A DNA stretch of 64,000 nucleotides. It comes from Pseudomonas reactans (GTDB lineage Bacteria; Pseudomonadota; Gammaproteobacteria; Pseudomonadales; Pseudomonadaceae). The stretch lies in contig NZ_JACAPG010000023.1 of assembly GCF_013385825.1 (NCBI RefSeq), positions 160,396 to 224,395 on the forward strand, given 5' to 3'. The position numbers were made by a program, and so were the translations under genes. The notes beneath the pieces are model-generated. The model ran no database searches. It was not told the origin of the DNA and worked only from the letters and a program-made list of their open reading frames with translations. Shown here in pieces: positions 34,171 to 42,602 of this stretch; within the stretch, counting starts at the first letter, position 1, and each line of letters begins with the position of its first letter.

Positions 34171-35037
34171 TTGAACCTGTTGCAACATATCGCCCAGTCG
34201 CGCCACCTGTTACGCAAATCGGAACTCAAGGTTGCCGATCACGTGCTGCTTGACCCTGCGGCTGTGATGCACAGTTCCATGGCCGACCTGGCGCACAGCG
34301 TGGGCATCAGCGAGCCGACCATCGTGCGCTTTTGCCGCGCCATCGGTTGCTCCGGGTTCCAGGACTTGAAGCTCAAGTTGGCGCAAAGCCTGGCCGCCGG
34401 TGCCAGCTTCGGCCAATTCGCGATCCATGAAGACGACTCCGTCGCCGACTACAGCCTGAAAATTTTCGACACCACCCTGCACACCCTCATGGAAGTGCGC
34501 GAGAAGCTCGACCCGGTGGAGTTGCAAAAAGCCGTGACCGCCATGTCCCAGGCCCAGCGCGTCGAGTTCTATGGTTTTGGCGCCTCTGGCGCGGTGGCTG
34601 CCGATGCCCAGCACAAATTTTTCCGTTTGCTGCTCACCGCCGCGGCCTACAGCGACCCGCATATGCAGGCGATGTCGGCGGTGACTTTGAAGCCTACCGA
34701 CGTGGCCATCTGCATTTCCCAGTCGGGGCGCTCCAAAGACCTGCTGATCACCGCCAACCTGGTGCGTGAAAGCGGTGCGTCGCTGATCACTCTGTGCCCG
34801 AGCCAGACGCCGTTGGCGGAACTGTCCACGGTCAATCTGGCGATCGACGTGCACGAAGACACCGAGATCTACACGCCACTGACTTCGCGCATCGCCCATC
34901 TGGTGGTGATCGACGTGCTGGCGATGGGCGTGGCCATGGCGCGCGGGCCGAGCCTGGTCAACCACCTCAAGAGCGTGAAGCGCAGTTTGCGCAGCCTGCG
35001 GTTGTCACCCAAGTCCGTCAAAGCATTGGATGATTGA
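34171..35037 (+). CDS. MurR/RpiR family transcriptional regulator, HexR-like
   Basis: 288 residues. An N-terminal RpiR helix-turn-helix (residues about 1-77, with ADLAHSVGISEPTIVRFCRAI) is joined to a SIS sugar-phosphate-binding domain (about 125-265, with GFGASGAVAADAQHKF and CISQSGRSKD). The start is TTG at 34171 (MNLLQHIAQSRH), in agreement with family N-termini. Its position near the pyruvate carboxylase genes suggests control of central carbon metabolism. It resembles HexR, but the main Pseudomonas hexR is normally next to zwf, so I do not assign that symbol. Confidence 0.88.
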   Translation: MNLLQHIAQSRHLLRKSELKVADHVLLDPAAVMHSSMADLAHSVGISEPTIVRFCRAIGCSGFQDLKLKLAQSLAAGASFGQFAIHEDDSVADYSLKIFDTTLHTLMEVREKLDPVELQKAVTAMSQAQRVEFYGFGASGAVAADAQHKFFRLLLTAAAYSDPHMQAMSAVTLKPTDVAICISQSGRSKDLLITANLVRESGASLITLCPSQTPLAELSTVNLAIDVHEDTEIYTPLTSRIAHLVVIDVLAMGVAMARGPSLVNHLKSVKRSLRSLRLSPKSVKALDD

Positions 35038-35061
35038 CGCGGAAGTTCGCGCCTGGCTTGT

Positions 35062-35193
35062 TGTGGCGAGGGGGCTTGTCCCCCGTTGGGCGGCGAAGCC
35101 GCCCCATGAAGTCCCTGAGTGCATCCGGCATACCGCGCTGGCAGGTTTTGGGGCCGCTACGCAGCCCAACGCGGGGCAAGCCCGCTCGCCACA
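35062..35193. repeat. REP-type inverted repeat pair, second family
   Basis: TGTGGCGAGGGGGCTTGTCC at the left and a matching GGGGCAAGCCCGCTCGCCACA arm at the right, with further GTTGGGCGGC/GCAGCCCAAC pairing inside. The arm sequence (TGTGGCGAG) differs from the GTAGGAG repeats, so this is a separate repeat family. Confidence 0.8.
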
Positions 35194-35287
35194 GGTCAAT
35201 GTTCACTCTTTTGTAATGTGCCCGCCGCCAAACCGTAACCCCACAAGGCCATCCTGAACTCCCCGCACTCGCATTGGGAGACTCCAA

Positions 35288-35485
35288 ATGGCCCGGCCCT
35301 ACGAAGACAGCAACAGCTCCGTTAAAACCCGTCGTCAGCAGGAAGACCAACGCCGCATGGCGTTCCGTCGCGCAATCGAAGACCGTTGCGAGGAGCGCCA
35401 GCTGCTCCAGAGCATCAGTGACTACCCGGAACTCCACTGGCAGGCACCCGCGGCTGCCCAGCGAAACGTTCAGCCAGCGCGCTGA
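35288..35485 (+). CDS. Small charged protein, PA3496-like
   Basis: 65 residues, highly charged (KTRRQQEDQRRMAFRRAIED), with no membrane segment. It resembles a short conserved Pseudomonas family (PA3496-like), though I rely on memory for this. The ATG at 35288 has GGGAG at 35276-35280 upstream. Its last 71 bases overlap the end of the convergent LysR gene. The C-terminal residues may therefore be free to vary. Confidence 0.65.
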   Translation: MARPYEDSNSSVKTRRQQEDQRRMAFRRAIEDRCEERQLLQSISDYPELHWQAPAAAQRNVQPAR

Positions 35486-36389
35486 TCTGCGCCCGTTCGC
35501 TGCGGATAAAGCCCAGGAACGCATGGGCCACCGGTGACAGGCGCTTGGCCTTGGCCTGCACCAGGCACCAACTGCGGTACAGTGGCAGCTCTTCCACCGG
35601 CAGCTCCTTGAGCCCGCCGGTGGCCAGTTCCATGTTGACCGCGTGACGCGTCAGCAGGGCCACGCCCAATCCCGCGCATACGCATTCGCGCTGCGCCTCG
35701 GCCGAGGCCACTTCCACCGTCTGGGTGAAGTGCACGCGTTTCTCCTTGAAATACTCCTCGCACGCCAGTCGCGTACCGGAACCCGGTTCGCGCAGCAGCA
35801 GCGTGTAGGGTTCCAGGTCCTGCAGGCGCAGTGGACCTTGCAGGCTCAGCGGGTGATCGGGTGGTGCTACGGCGACGATCGGGTTGTTGAGAAACGGCAG
35901 GAATTCCAGGCCCATGTCCTGAGGCACCATGGACATGATCACCAGATCATCGCGGTTGTCCGAAAGCCTGCGGATCACTTGGGCGCGGTTCACCACGGTG
36001 AGGTGTAACTGCACTTCCGGGTGCTGGCGCTTGAAGGCGGCAAACAGGTGGGGCACGAAGTACTTGGCGCTGGACTCAATCGCCAGCTTCAACTGGCCTT
36101 GCAGCGAACCCTGCATGTCCGAGAGCTGCATATCGAGGTTTTCCAGGCGCCCGAAAATGTCGCGGCTGGCACGCTGTAGCGCCTCGGCGGCCTCGGTCAT
36201 GTAGAGCTTTTTGCCGACATAATCGAACAGCGGCTGCCCGATCAGCTCTTCCAACTGGCGAATTTGTAGGCTAACGGCCGGTTGTGTGAGGGACATTTCC
36301 TCGGCAGCACGGCTGTAGGAGCGCAAATCGCACACTTCATTGAAGATCTGCAATTGACGCAATGTCATACGCATCAATGACTTACGCAT
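35415..36389 (-). CDS. LysR family regulator divergent from pyruvate carboxylase
   Basis: 324 residues from the ATG at 36389 (MRKSLMRMTLRQLQIF); a GTG at 36398 or ATG at 36371 are alternatives. Winged helix at about 9-68 (SYSRAAEEMSLTQPAVSLQIRQLE), then a LysR substrate-binding domain. It is divergent from pycA across a 196-base gap with two perfect palindromes, the usual layout for a LysR regulator controlling its neighbour. This pairing is conserved in Pseudomonas as far as I recall. Confidence 0.9.
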   Translation of the reverse strand: MRKSLMRMTLRQLQIFNEVCDLRSYSRAAEEMSLTQPAVSLQIRQLEELIGQPLFDYVGKKLYMTEAAEALQRASRDIFGRLENLDMQLSDMQGSLQGQLKLAIESSAKYFVPHLFAAFKRQHPEVQLHLTVVNRAQVIRRLSDNRDDLVIMSMVPQDMGLEFLPFLNNPIVAVAPPDHPLSLQGPLRLQDLEPYTLLLREPGSGTRLACEEYFKEKRVHFTQTVEVASAEAQRECVCAGLGVALLTRHAVNMELATGGLKELPVEELPLYRSWCLVQAKAKRLSPVAHAFLGFIRSERAQISALAERFAGQPRVPASGVPGSH

Positions 36390-36426
36390 TTTTTGCACGC
36401 TCCCACAAAACTTGATGGGCTCAACT

Positions 36427-36462
36427 ATAAGTCTTTACTTATGCACGACCCAATAATTATTG
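36427..36462. promoter_or_regulatory. Two palindromes in the LysR-pycA divergent promoter region
   Basis: ATAAGTCTTTACTTAT (36427-36442) is a perfect inverted repeat with a 4-base spacer, and CAATAATTATTG (36451-36462) is a perfect 12-base palindrome. Both are in the AT-rich gap between the divergent starts and are candidate LysR recognition and activation sites. Confidence 0.5.
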
Positions 36463-36585
36463 ATTTTTGTTAATCCCTCGGCGGGCTTAGTGTGTGTCTC
36501 GCGACTGTCATGAAACATTTGGTCACGCGCCGACCCGGAACCAGCGGGTCGAAGAACGCAGCAATCGGCTCAAGGGAATTTCCAA

Positions 36586-38001
36586 GTGATAAAAAAGATC
36601 CTGATCGCCAACCGTGGTGAAATTGCCGTACGAATCGTGCGTGCCTGCGCCGAGATGGGCATTCGCTCGGTCGCGGTCTACTCCGACGCCGACCGCCACG
36701 CGTTGCACGTCAAACGTGCCGACGAAGCCCACAGCATTGGTGCCGAGCCGCTGGCTGGCTACCTGAACCCGCGCAAGCTGGTGAACCTGGCGGTGGAAAC
36801 CGGCTGTGATGCGCTGCACCCCGGTTACGGTTTCCTGTCGGAAAACGCCGAACTGGCGGACATCTGTGCCGAACGCGGCATCAAATTCATTGGCCCGTCG
36901 GCGGAAGTGATTCGCCGCATGGGCGACAAGACCGAGGCGCGCCGCAGCATGATCAAGGCCGGTGTGCCGGTCACGCCGGGCACCGAAGGTAACGTTGCGG
37001 ACATCCACGAAGCACTCACCGAAGGTGACCGCATCGGTTATCCGGTGATGCTCAAGGCAACCTCCGGTGGTGGCGGCCGTGGTATCCGTCGTTGCAACAG
37101 CCGCGAAGAACTTGAACAAGCCTTCCCCCGCGTCATCTCCGAGGCCACCAAGGCATTCGGTTCGGCGGAAGTGTTCCTGGAAAAGTGCATCGTCAACCCC
37201 AAGCACATCGAGGCGCAGATCCTCGGTGACAGCTTCGGCAACGTGGTGCACCTGTTCGAGCGCGATTGCTCGATCCAGCGTCGTAACCAGAAGCTCATTG
37301 AAATCGCTCCAAGCCCGCAACTGACGCCAGAACAGCGCGCCTATATCGGTGACCTGTCGGTGCGCGCGGCCAAGGCGGTGGGCTACGAGAACGCCGGCAC
37401 CGTGGAGTTCCTGCTCGCCGAGGGCGAGGTGTACTTCATGGAGATGAACACCCGCGTGCAGGTGGAACATACCATCACCGAAGAAATCACCGGGATCGAC
37501 ATCGTCCGTGAGCAGATCCGCATTGCTTCTGGCCTGCCGTTGTCGGTGAAACAGGAAGATATCCAGCACCGTGGTTTCGCGTTGCAGTTCCGCATCAACG
37601 CCGAAGACCCGAAAAACAACTTCCTCCCGAGCTTCGGCAAGATCACCCGTTACTACGCGCCCGGCGGTCCTGGCGTGCGCACCGACACGGCGATCTACAC
37701 CGGCTACACCATCCCGCCGTTCTACGACTCCATGTGCCTGAAACTGGTGGTGTGGGCGTTGACCTGGGAAGAAGCCATGGACCGCGGCCTGCGTGCCCTG
37801 GACGACATGCGCCTGCAAGGCGTGAAGACCACCGCCGCCTATTACCAGGAAATCCTGCGCAATCCGGAATTCCGCAGCGGCCAGTTCAACACCAGCTTCG
37901 TTGAAGCCCACCCTGAACTGACCAACTACTCGATCAAGCGCAAACCCGAAGAGCTGGCCCTGGCCATCGCCGCCGCCATCGCCGCCCACGCAGGCCTGTG
38001 A
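36586..38001 (+). CDS. pycA: Pyruvate carboxylase subunit A (biotin carboxylase)
   Basis: 471 residues, starting GTG at 36586 with AAGGGAA upstream. It has an ATP-grasp biotin carboxylase fold: LIANRGEIAVRIVRA at the start, KATSGGGGRGIRRC near 155, MEMNTRVQVEH near 286 and biotin-carboxylase C-terminal domain to the end. It carboxylates the biotin carried on the second subunit, which then makes oxaloacetate from pyruvate. Two-subunit pyruvate carboxylase is the usual anaplerotic enzyme of Pseudomonas. It forms an operon with the next gene, 11 bases on. Confidence 0.95.
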   Translation: MIKKILIANRGEIAVRIVRACAEMGIRSVAVYSDADRHALHVKRADEAHSIGAEPLAGYLNPRKLVNLAVETGCDALHPGYGFLSENAELADICAERGIKFIGPSAEVIRRMGDKTEARRSMIKAGVPVTPGTEGNVADIHEALTEGDRIGYPVMLKATSGGGGRGIRRCNSREELEQAFPRVISEATKAFGSAEVFLEKCIVNPKHIEAQILGDSFGNVVHLFERDCSIQRRNQKLIEIAPSPQLTPEQRAYIGDLSVRAAKAVGYENAGTVEFLLAEGEVYFMEMNTRVQVEHTITEEITGIDIVREQIRIASGLPLSVKQEDIQHRGFALQFRINAEDPKNNFLPSFGKITRYYAPGGPGVRTDTAIYTGYTIPPFYDSMCLKLVVWALTWEEAMDRGLRALDDMRLQGVKTTAAYYQEILRNPEFRSGQFNTSFVEAHPELTNYSIKRKPEELALAIAAAIAAHAGL

Positions 38002-38012
38002 GGAATACAACA

Positions 38013-39821
38013 ATGTCCAAGAAAATCTTTGTCACCGACACCATCCTGCGCGACGCCCACCAATCGTTGCTCGCGACCCGCATGCGCACCGACGACATGC
38101 TGCCGATCTGCGACAAGCTCGACAAAGTCGGCTACTGGTCCCTGGAAGTCTGGGGCGGCGCGACCTTCGACGCCTGCGTGCGCTTCCTGAAAGAAGACCC
38201 GTGGGAGCGCCTGCGCAAACTGCGCGCCGCGTTGCCCAACACGCGCCTGCAAATGCTGCTGCGTGGTCAGAACTTGCTGGGCTACCGTCACTACAGCGAC
38301 GACGTGGTCAAAGCCTTCGTGGCCAAGGCTGCCGTAAATGGCATCGACGTGTTCCGCATCTTCGACGCCATGAACGACGTGCGTAACCTGCGCGTGGCGA
38401 TCGAAGCGGTGAAAGCCGCCGGCAAACACGCCCAAGGCACCATCGCCTACACCACCAGCCCGGTGCATACCGTTGAAGCGTTCGTGGCCCAGGCCAAGCA
38501 ACTGGAAGCCATGGGTTGCGATTCCATCGCGATCAAGGACATGGCCGGTCTGCTGACGCCGTATGCCACCGGCGAGCTGGTCAAGGCGCTGAAGGCCGAG
38601 CAGACACTACCGATCTTTATCCACTCGCATGACACGGCGGGTTTGGCCGCGATGTGCCAGCTCAAGGCCATCGAAAACGGTGCCGACCACATCGACACCG
38701 CCATTTCCAGCTTCGCCTGGGGCACCAGCCACCCAGGGACCGAGTCGATGGTCGCCGCCCTTAAAGGCAGCGAATTCGACACCGGCCTGAGCCTGGAACT
38801 GCTGCAGGAAATCGGCCTGTACTTCTACGCCGTGCGTAAGAAATACCACCAGTTCGAAAGCGAATTCACCGCTGTCGACACCCGTGTGCAAGTCAATCAG
38901 GTGCCGGGCGGGATGATTTCCAACCTGGCCAACCAGTTGAAAGAGCAGGGCGCCCTCAACCGCATGAGCGAAGTGCTGGCCGAAATCCCGCGCGTGCGTG
39001 AAGACCTCGGCTTCCCACCGCTGGTCACGCCGACCTCGCAGATCGTCGGCACCCAGGCGTTCTTCAATGTGCTGGCCGGCGAGCGCTACAAGACCATCAC
39101 CAACGAAGTGAAGCTCTACCTGCAGGGCGGCTACGGCAAGGCGCCGGGCACCGTGAACGAGAAACTGCGTCGCCAGGCCATCGGCAGCGAAGAAGTGATC
39201 GACGTGCGCCCGGCTGACCTGCTCAAGCCGGAAATGACCAAGCTGCGCGGCGAAATCGGTGCGTTGGCCAAGTCCGAAGAAGACGTGCTGACTTACGCCA
39301 TGTTCCCGGACATCGGGCGCAAATTCCTCGAAGAACGCGACGCCGGCACCCTGGCGCCGGAAGTGCTGTTGCCGATTCCTGAAGCCGGCGGCGTGGCCCG
39401 TGCCGGTGGCGAAGGCGTGCCGACCGAGTTTGTCATCGACGTGCACGGTGAAAGCTACCGCGTGGACATCACCGGTGTCGGCGTGAAGGCGGAAGGCAAG
39501 CGTCACTTCTACCTGTCCATCGACGGCATGCCGGAAGAAGTGGTGTTCGAACCGCTCAACGAGTTTGTCAGCGGCGGCAGCAGCAACCGCAAACACGCCA
39601 CCGCGCCGGGCCATGTCAGCACCGCGATGCCGGGCAATATCGTCGACGTGCTGGTCAAGGAAGGCGACGTGGTCAAGGCCGGCCAGGCCGTGCTGATCAC
39701 CGAAGCCATGAAGATGGAAACCGAAGTGCAGGCAGCCATTGCCGGCAAGGTGACCGCCGTTCATGTGGCCAAGGGCGACCGGGTCAACCCTGGCGAAATC
39801 CTGATTGAAATCGAAGGCTGA
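38013..39821 (+). CDS. pycB: Pyruvate carboxylase subunit B (carboxyltransferase + biotin carrier)
   Basis: 602 residues from the ATG at 38013 (MSKKIFVTDTILRDAHQS). The carboxyltransferase barrel (DTILRDAHQSLLATRM, SIAIKDMAGL) covers about 5-300, then the conserved PYC/OADA domain. A biotinyl domain at the C-terminus has the biotinylated Lys in EAMKMET (about residue 567). It may be annotated as oxaloacetate decarboxylase alpha, but the pycA partner and absence of beta/gamma membrane subunits favour pyruvate carboxylase. A strong terminator follows at 39853. Confidence 0.95.
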   Translation: MSKKIFVTDTILRDAHQSLLATRMRTDDMLPICDKLDKVGYWSLEVWGGATFDACVRFLKEDPWERLRKLRAALPNTRLQMLLRGQNLLGYRHYSDDVVKAFVAKAAVNGIDVFRIFDAMNDVRNLRVAIEAVKAAGKHAQGTIAYTTSPVHTVEAFVAQAKQLEAMGCDSIAIKDMAGLLTPYATGELVKALKAEQTLPIFIHSHDTAGLAAMCQLKAIENGADHIDTAISSFAWGTSHPGTESMVAALKGSEFDTGLSLELLQEIGLYFYAVRKKYHQFESEFTAVDTRVQVNQVPGGMISNLANQLKEQGALNRMSEVLAEIPRVREDLGFPPLVTPTSQIVGTQAFFNVLAGERYKTITNEVKLYLQGGYGKAPGTVNEKLRRQAIGSEEVIDVRPADLLKPEMTKLRGEIGALAKSEEDVLTYAMFPDIGRKFLEERDAGTLAPEVLLPIPEAGGVARAGGEGVPTEFVIDVHGESYRVDITGVGVKAEGKRHFYLSIDGMPEEVVFEPLNEFVSGGSSNRKHATAPGHVSTAMPGNIVDVLVKEGDVVKAGQAVLITEAMKMETEVQAAIAGKVTAVHVAKGDRVNPGEILIEIEG

Positions 39822-39852
39822 TACAGCCTTCGACACGACCGTTTAATCCTCG

Positions 39853-39878
39853 GGGGGGCAGGTGCTCCCCTTTTTTTT
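39853..39878 (+). terminator. Intrinsic terminator after pycB
   Basis: Stem GGGGGGC/GCTCCCC (one G-T pair) with loop AGGT is followed by eight T residues (39871-39878). Confidence 0.9.
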
Positions 39879-39895
39879 GCCCGAAATTTGACGGC

Positions 39896-41188
39896 TTAGA
39901 AGCTCATCCTCCATTGGCCCATCAAGCCTTGGTTACGGCTGTTTGTACCGGCTTGGGCGCTGTAGGTCAGGCCTAAGGTGTGTTGTGCCGACAACGCGAG
40001 GTCCAGGCCGGCTTGAATATCCAGGCTATTGCGGTCGAGCGAGGTGCCCTTGACGGTGAAGCCGTCTATCAGTCCTGGCAGGGTACCGTAGGAATGGCGA
40101 ACTTTGCTGTCGACTTCGCCGTAGAGGTGCTTCCAGCCTGTGCTGAGGTGGGGGGTGAGGCTGATCTGCCTATCGAACCGATACACCGTTGCCAGGCGCA
40201 GGCCGAAGGTGCTGCTCAGGTTTTGTTGGGTTTGCGCGCCCACGTTCAACGCGGTCAAACCTCCCGTTTCCTTGAAACTGTCGCGGTGGTAGCGTTGGAA
40301 GCCGATGCCAGCGAAGGGCTCGACGCTGACATCGGCGCTGCCCAGTTGATAGCCCAGCTCGGAGAACAGGGTTTGGCTTTGAGCGTTGTAGCTGCCCTTT
40401 AGCTGCTCCTTGTAGTCGAGCAGGTTGACATTACGTTTGTTCCGGCCGGCATGGTCGCTGTAGATCGCTCCCAGACGTAGGGCCAGTGGCCCGTCCGTAC
40501 GCACGGCATAACCACCCAGGTGCCAGCTGTCCAGGTCGGCGGAGAAGCGTTGTGCATTGAGATTGCTGCTGGATTTGGCGCCCATGACCCCAACCCGCCA
40601 AGCATGATCCACTGCCCAGTCGGCACCCAACAACAGGCCGTGTGTATCGTGTTTCAGGCCGGCGCTGCCGCCTTGTTTGTCGAGGCTGCCGCCGTTGCCC
40701 ACGCCGTGCACCCAGAAGTGACCGTTGTCGTCAGTTGGCAGCGTGCGCAGCGTCGAGAGCAATTGGTTACTCAGTTGCTGCGTGGTGTTTTGCGTTGCAC
40801 CAGCGAGGTTGGCGTTCTGGCTACCGGCCAATTGCTCAAGGCTTGCGCCGATCCCGCCGGGTTGCTTTTCCAGCCCATCGCCAAATTTTTCCAGGGCTTT
40901 GATTTGCTCGGAGGTCAGCTTCCCGGACTCCAGTAACCTAATCAGCGCAGGCTCCAGCACCTTGGCCACTTGCAAGCCATTGTGCGAGGTGGCTCTCTGG
41001 GTGAGGTAGTTATCGACTGGGGCGGCTTCGATTTCGGATTCGTCATCCCACTCATCCGGCAGCGCATCGTAGGGTTGAAACGCGTATGGGTTATATCCGA
41101 TATCGCCTCGCGCTTGCGCGGATTGAAGGCTGGCGGCGCTGAGGGCGAGGGCGATGACAAATGCAAGTTTGTGCTGTGTAAAGGGCAT
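39896..41188 (-). CDS. Autotransporter with a very short passenger
   Basis: 430 residues with a signal peptide ending near QSAQA. The passenger is only about 120 residues, lacks beta-helix repeats and is mainly helical (LTSEQIKALEKFGDGLEKQPG). The rest (about 150-430) is an autotransporter beta-barrel with alternating strands and the terminal Phe motif (QWRMSF) recognised by the BAM complex. Such proteins can act as small-passenger adhesins or esterases; no GDSL catalytic motif is visible. It is convergent with pycB and appears to be a single-gene unit. Confidence 0.82.
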   Translation of the reverse strand: MPFTQHKLAFVIALALSAASLQSAQARGDIGYNPYAFQPYDALPDEWDDESEIEAAPVDNYLTQRATSHNGLQVAKVLEPALIRLLESGKLTSEQIKALEKFGDGLEKQPGGIGASLEQLAGSQNANLAGATQNTTQQLSNQLLSTLRTLPTDDNGHFWVHGVGNGGSLDKQGGSAGLKHDTHGLLLGADWAVDHAWRVGVMGAKSSSNLNAQRFSADLDSWHLGGYAVRTDGPLALRLGAIYSDHAGRNKRNVNLLDYKEQLKGSYNAQSQTLFSELGYQLGSADVSVEPFAGIGFQRYHRDSFKETGGLTALNVGAQTQQNLSSTFGLRLATVYRFDRQISLTPHLSTGWKHLYGEVDSKVRHSYGTLPGLIDGFTVKGTSLDRNSLDIQAGLDLALSAQHTLGLTYSAQAGTNSRNQGLMGQWRMSF

Positions 41189-41347
41189 GAATTCCCAACC
41201 TCTGATGAATGAGGCCGGGAATTTAGCGAGATGGCGAGGCGATAACTGTCAGGCTACCGACCTCTGGTTTGCGGGAGTTGTCTCTAGTGCGGCGCGATTA
41301 AAAACGCATCTGCCATTGGCCGCTCTGAGCTTAGCGGTTGATGGGTT

Positions 41348-41443
41348 TGCATTTTATTGCGCTTTTTAGGCGACGCTCTTTAATTTTATGCACTATATTG
41401 CAGTTTAAATGGCGACTCTTAACTTTCAGGTGCATTAAATTGC
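41348..41443. promoter_or_regulatory. Three evenly spaced operator-like repeats before the HTH gene
   Basis: TGCATTTTATTGC (41348), TGCACTATATTGC (41389) and TGCATTAAATTGC (41431) follow the consensus TGCAYTWWATTGC and start 41 and 42 bases apart. The last two are embedded in a longer degenerate repeat starting GGCGAC. This looks like the autoregulatory operator array of a HipB-type antitoxin. Confidence 0.65.
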
Positions 41444-41607
41444 CGATAGACACCCCTCTCAGGCTTACCCTCCAGGTTTTTGAAACGGGCCGTTGGCAGG
41501 ATGCGATGACCTTGGATTTTGCCGAGCCGCAAAACGGCTTCGCCAGTCCGTGTTGTTTTGGCTTGCGTGACCTTGATCAGCGCTTGAAAACCTGGGGGTT
41601 GAGATGA
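41440..41607 (+). pseudogene. Short ORF resembling the N-terminus of a HipA-type toxin
   Basis: About 55 residues (start uncertain; TTG at 41440 lies inside the third operator repeat). The segment RLTLQVFETGRWQDAMTLDF followed by ASPCCFG resembles the opening of some HipA-family proteins, but it stops at WGLR after one short segment, with no kinase domain. Its stop overlaps the start of the HTH gene. It may be a deleted hipA remnant or a real small protein; I cannot decide from sequence. Confidence 0.35.
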
Positions 41608-41879
41608 GCCTTTCGATTGATCAGCGGGCGCGCGTCATTGAGAGTATTGAACAAGGCCTAACCAATGGTTCGCTTGAAATAGGCGACGCCGTACGCCGTC
41701 TGCGCACCGAAGTCACTGGCCTGCACCAAAGCCAATTTGCCAGGATGTGCAAAATCTCGGTGCGGACCTTGGTGCATATCGAGCATGGCGAGGGCAATCA
41801 GACCCTGAAATCGCTGAATGCGGTGTTCAGGCCGTTCGGGTTGAGGATGGGCGTGGTGAAGGTTCGGCGCGATCTTTGA
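41604..41879 (+). CDS. Helix-turn-helix regulator, HipB/antitoxin-like
   Basis: 91 residues. A Cro/C1-type HTH spans about residues 35-85 (HQSQFARMCKISVRTLVHIEHGEGNQTLKSL). The N-terminal helix (VIESIEQGLTNGSLEIGDAVRRLR) is typical of regulators encoded beside HipA-family toxins. The ATG at 41604 overlaps the stop of the preceding short ORF, so they are coupled. No intact toxin gene follows. The operator-like repeats upstream suggest that it still regulates its own transcription. Confidence 0.75.
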   Translation: MSLSIDQRARVIESIEQGLTNGSLEIGDAVRRLRTEVTGLHQSQFARMCKISVRTLVHIEHGEGNQTLKSLNAVFRPFGLRMGVVKVRRDL

Positions 41880-41885
41880 CGCGAC

Positions 41886-41907
41886 TGTTCCCACCCCTGT
41901 GGGAACA
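41886..41907. terminator. Hairpin between convergent genes
   Basis: TGTTCCCAC/GTGGGAACA is a perfect 9-base-pair stem with loop CCCT, between the convergent HTH and acetyltransferase genes. No long T run follows, so efficiency as a terminator is uncertain. Confidence 0.5.
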
Positions 41908-41920
41908 ATCCTCTACGTCA

Positions 41921-42592
41921 TCAGGCCCGGCACTGTGCCAGGCTTTTCACTTGTCCGTCACCGCTCTGATTGGCCTGCGACAACCACTCCTCAAAACCCG
42001 CCTCAATCTTCGGCCACTCCGAATCGATGATCGAGTACCACGCGGTATCCCGGTTCTTGCCTTTCACCACTGTGTGCTGGCGGAACACGCCCTCGAAGCT
42101 GAACCCCAATCGCTCGGCAGCGTATTTGGAACGGCCATTGGCGTTGTTGCACTTCCACTCCAGGCGGCGGTTGCCTTGGTCGAACGCGTATTTGGCCAGC
42201 AGGTATACCGCCTCGGTGCTCTTGGGCGAGCGCTGCATCGGCGCGCCAAAGGTGACGTGGCCGATTTCGATGCGACCGTGCTCGGGGACGATGGACATCA
42301 GGCTGAGGATGCCCTGCACTTGGCCCGTTGAGCGATCGATCACGCTGAAAAAATACGGGTCTTTGTGGGCCGCGTGATTATTCAGCCAGTCATTGAAGGC
42401 GCTGCGCTCCGCGAAAGGGCCGTAGGGCAGGTAATCCCAGAGTTTCGGGTCGGCATCGGGACCTTGCAGCGCTTGAAATAAATCATCGCCATGGCGCGTG
42501 GGGTCGAGTTTTTCCAGGCGGATAAAACGCCCTTCAAGCAGTTGCACGGTCGGTGCCGGGACGCCTTTCCAGTCGGCGAGGGAAGTGGACAT
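41921..42592 (-). CDS. GNAT acetyltransferase, RimJ/RimL-like
   Basis: 223 residues. RimL-type GNAT fold: LEGRFIRLEKLDP near the start, IGHVTFGAPMQRSPKSTEA in the acetyl-CoA binding region, and WKCNNANGRSKYAAERLGF. A small-molecule or protein N-acetyltransferase; substrate not predictable. It is the last of three leftward genes (PaiB-like, GNAT, GNAT) that are overlapping or closely spaced, with 10 bases to the gene before it. Confidence 0.85.
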   Translation of the reverse strand: MSTSLADWKGVPAPTVQLLEGRFIRLEKLDPTRHGDDLFQALQGPDADPKLWDYLPYGPFAERSAFNDWLNNHAAHKDPYFFSVIDRSTGQVQGILSLMSIVPEHGRIEIGHVTFGAPMQRSPKSTEAVYLLAKYAFDQGNRRLEWKCNNANGRSKYAAERLGFSFEGVFRQHTVVKGKNRDTAWYSIIDSEWPKIEAGFEEWLSQANQSGDGQVKSLAQCRA

Positions 42593-42602
42593 GCTGCGCT
42601 CC

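Noticed and set aside
41460..42331. Frames around the HTH gene running into the acetyltransferase region
   Set aside because: The 194-codon frame from 41747 crosses two convergent genes and has no recognisable domain.
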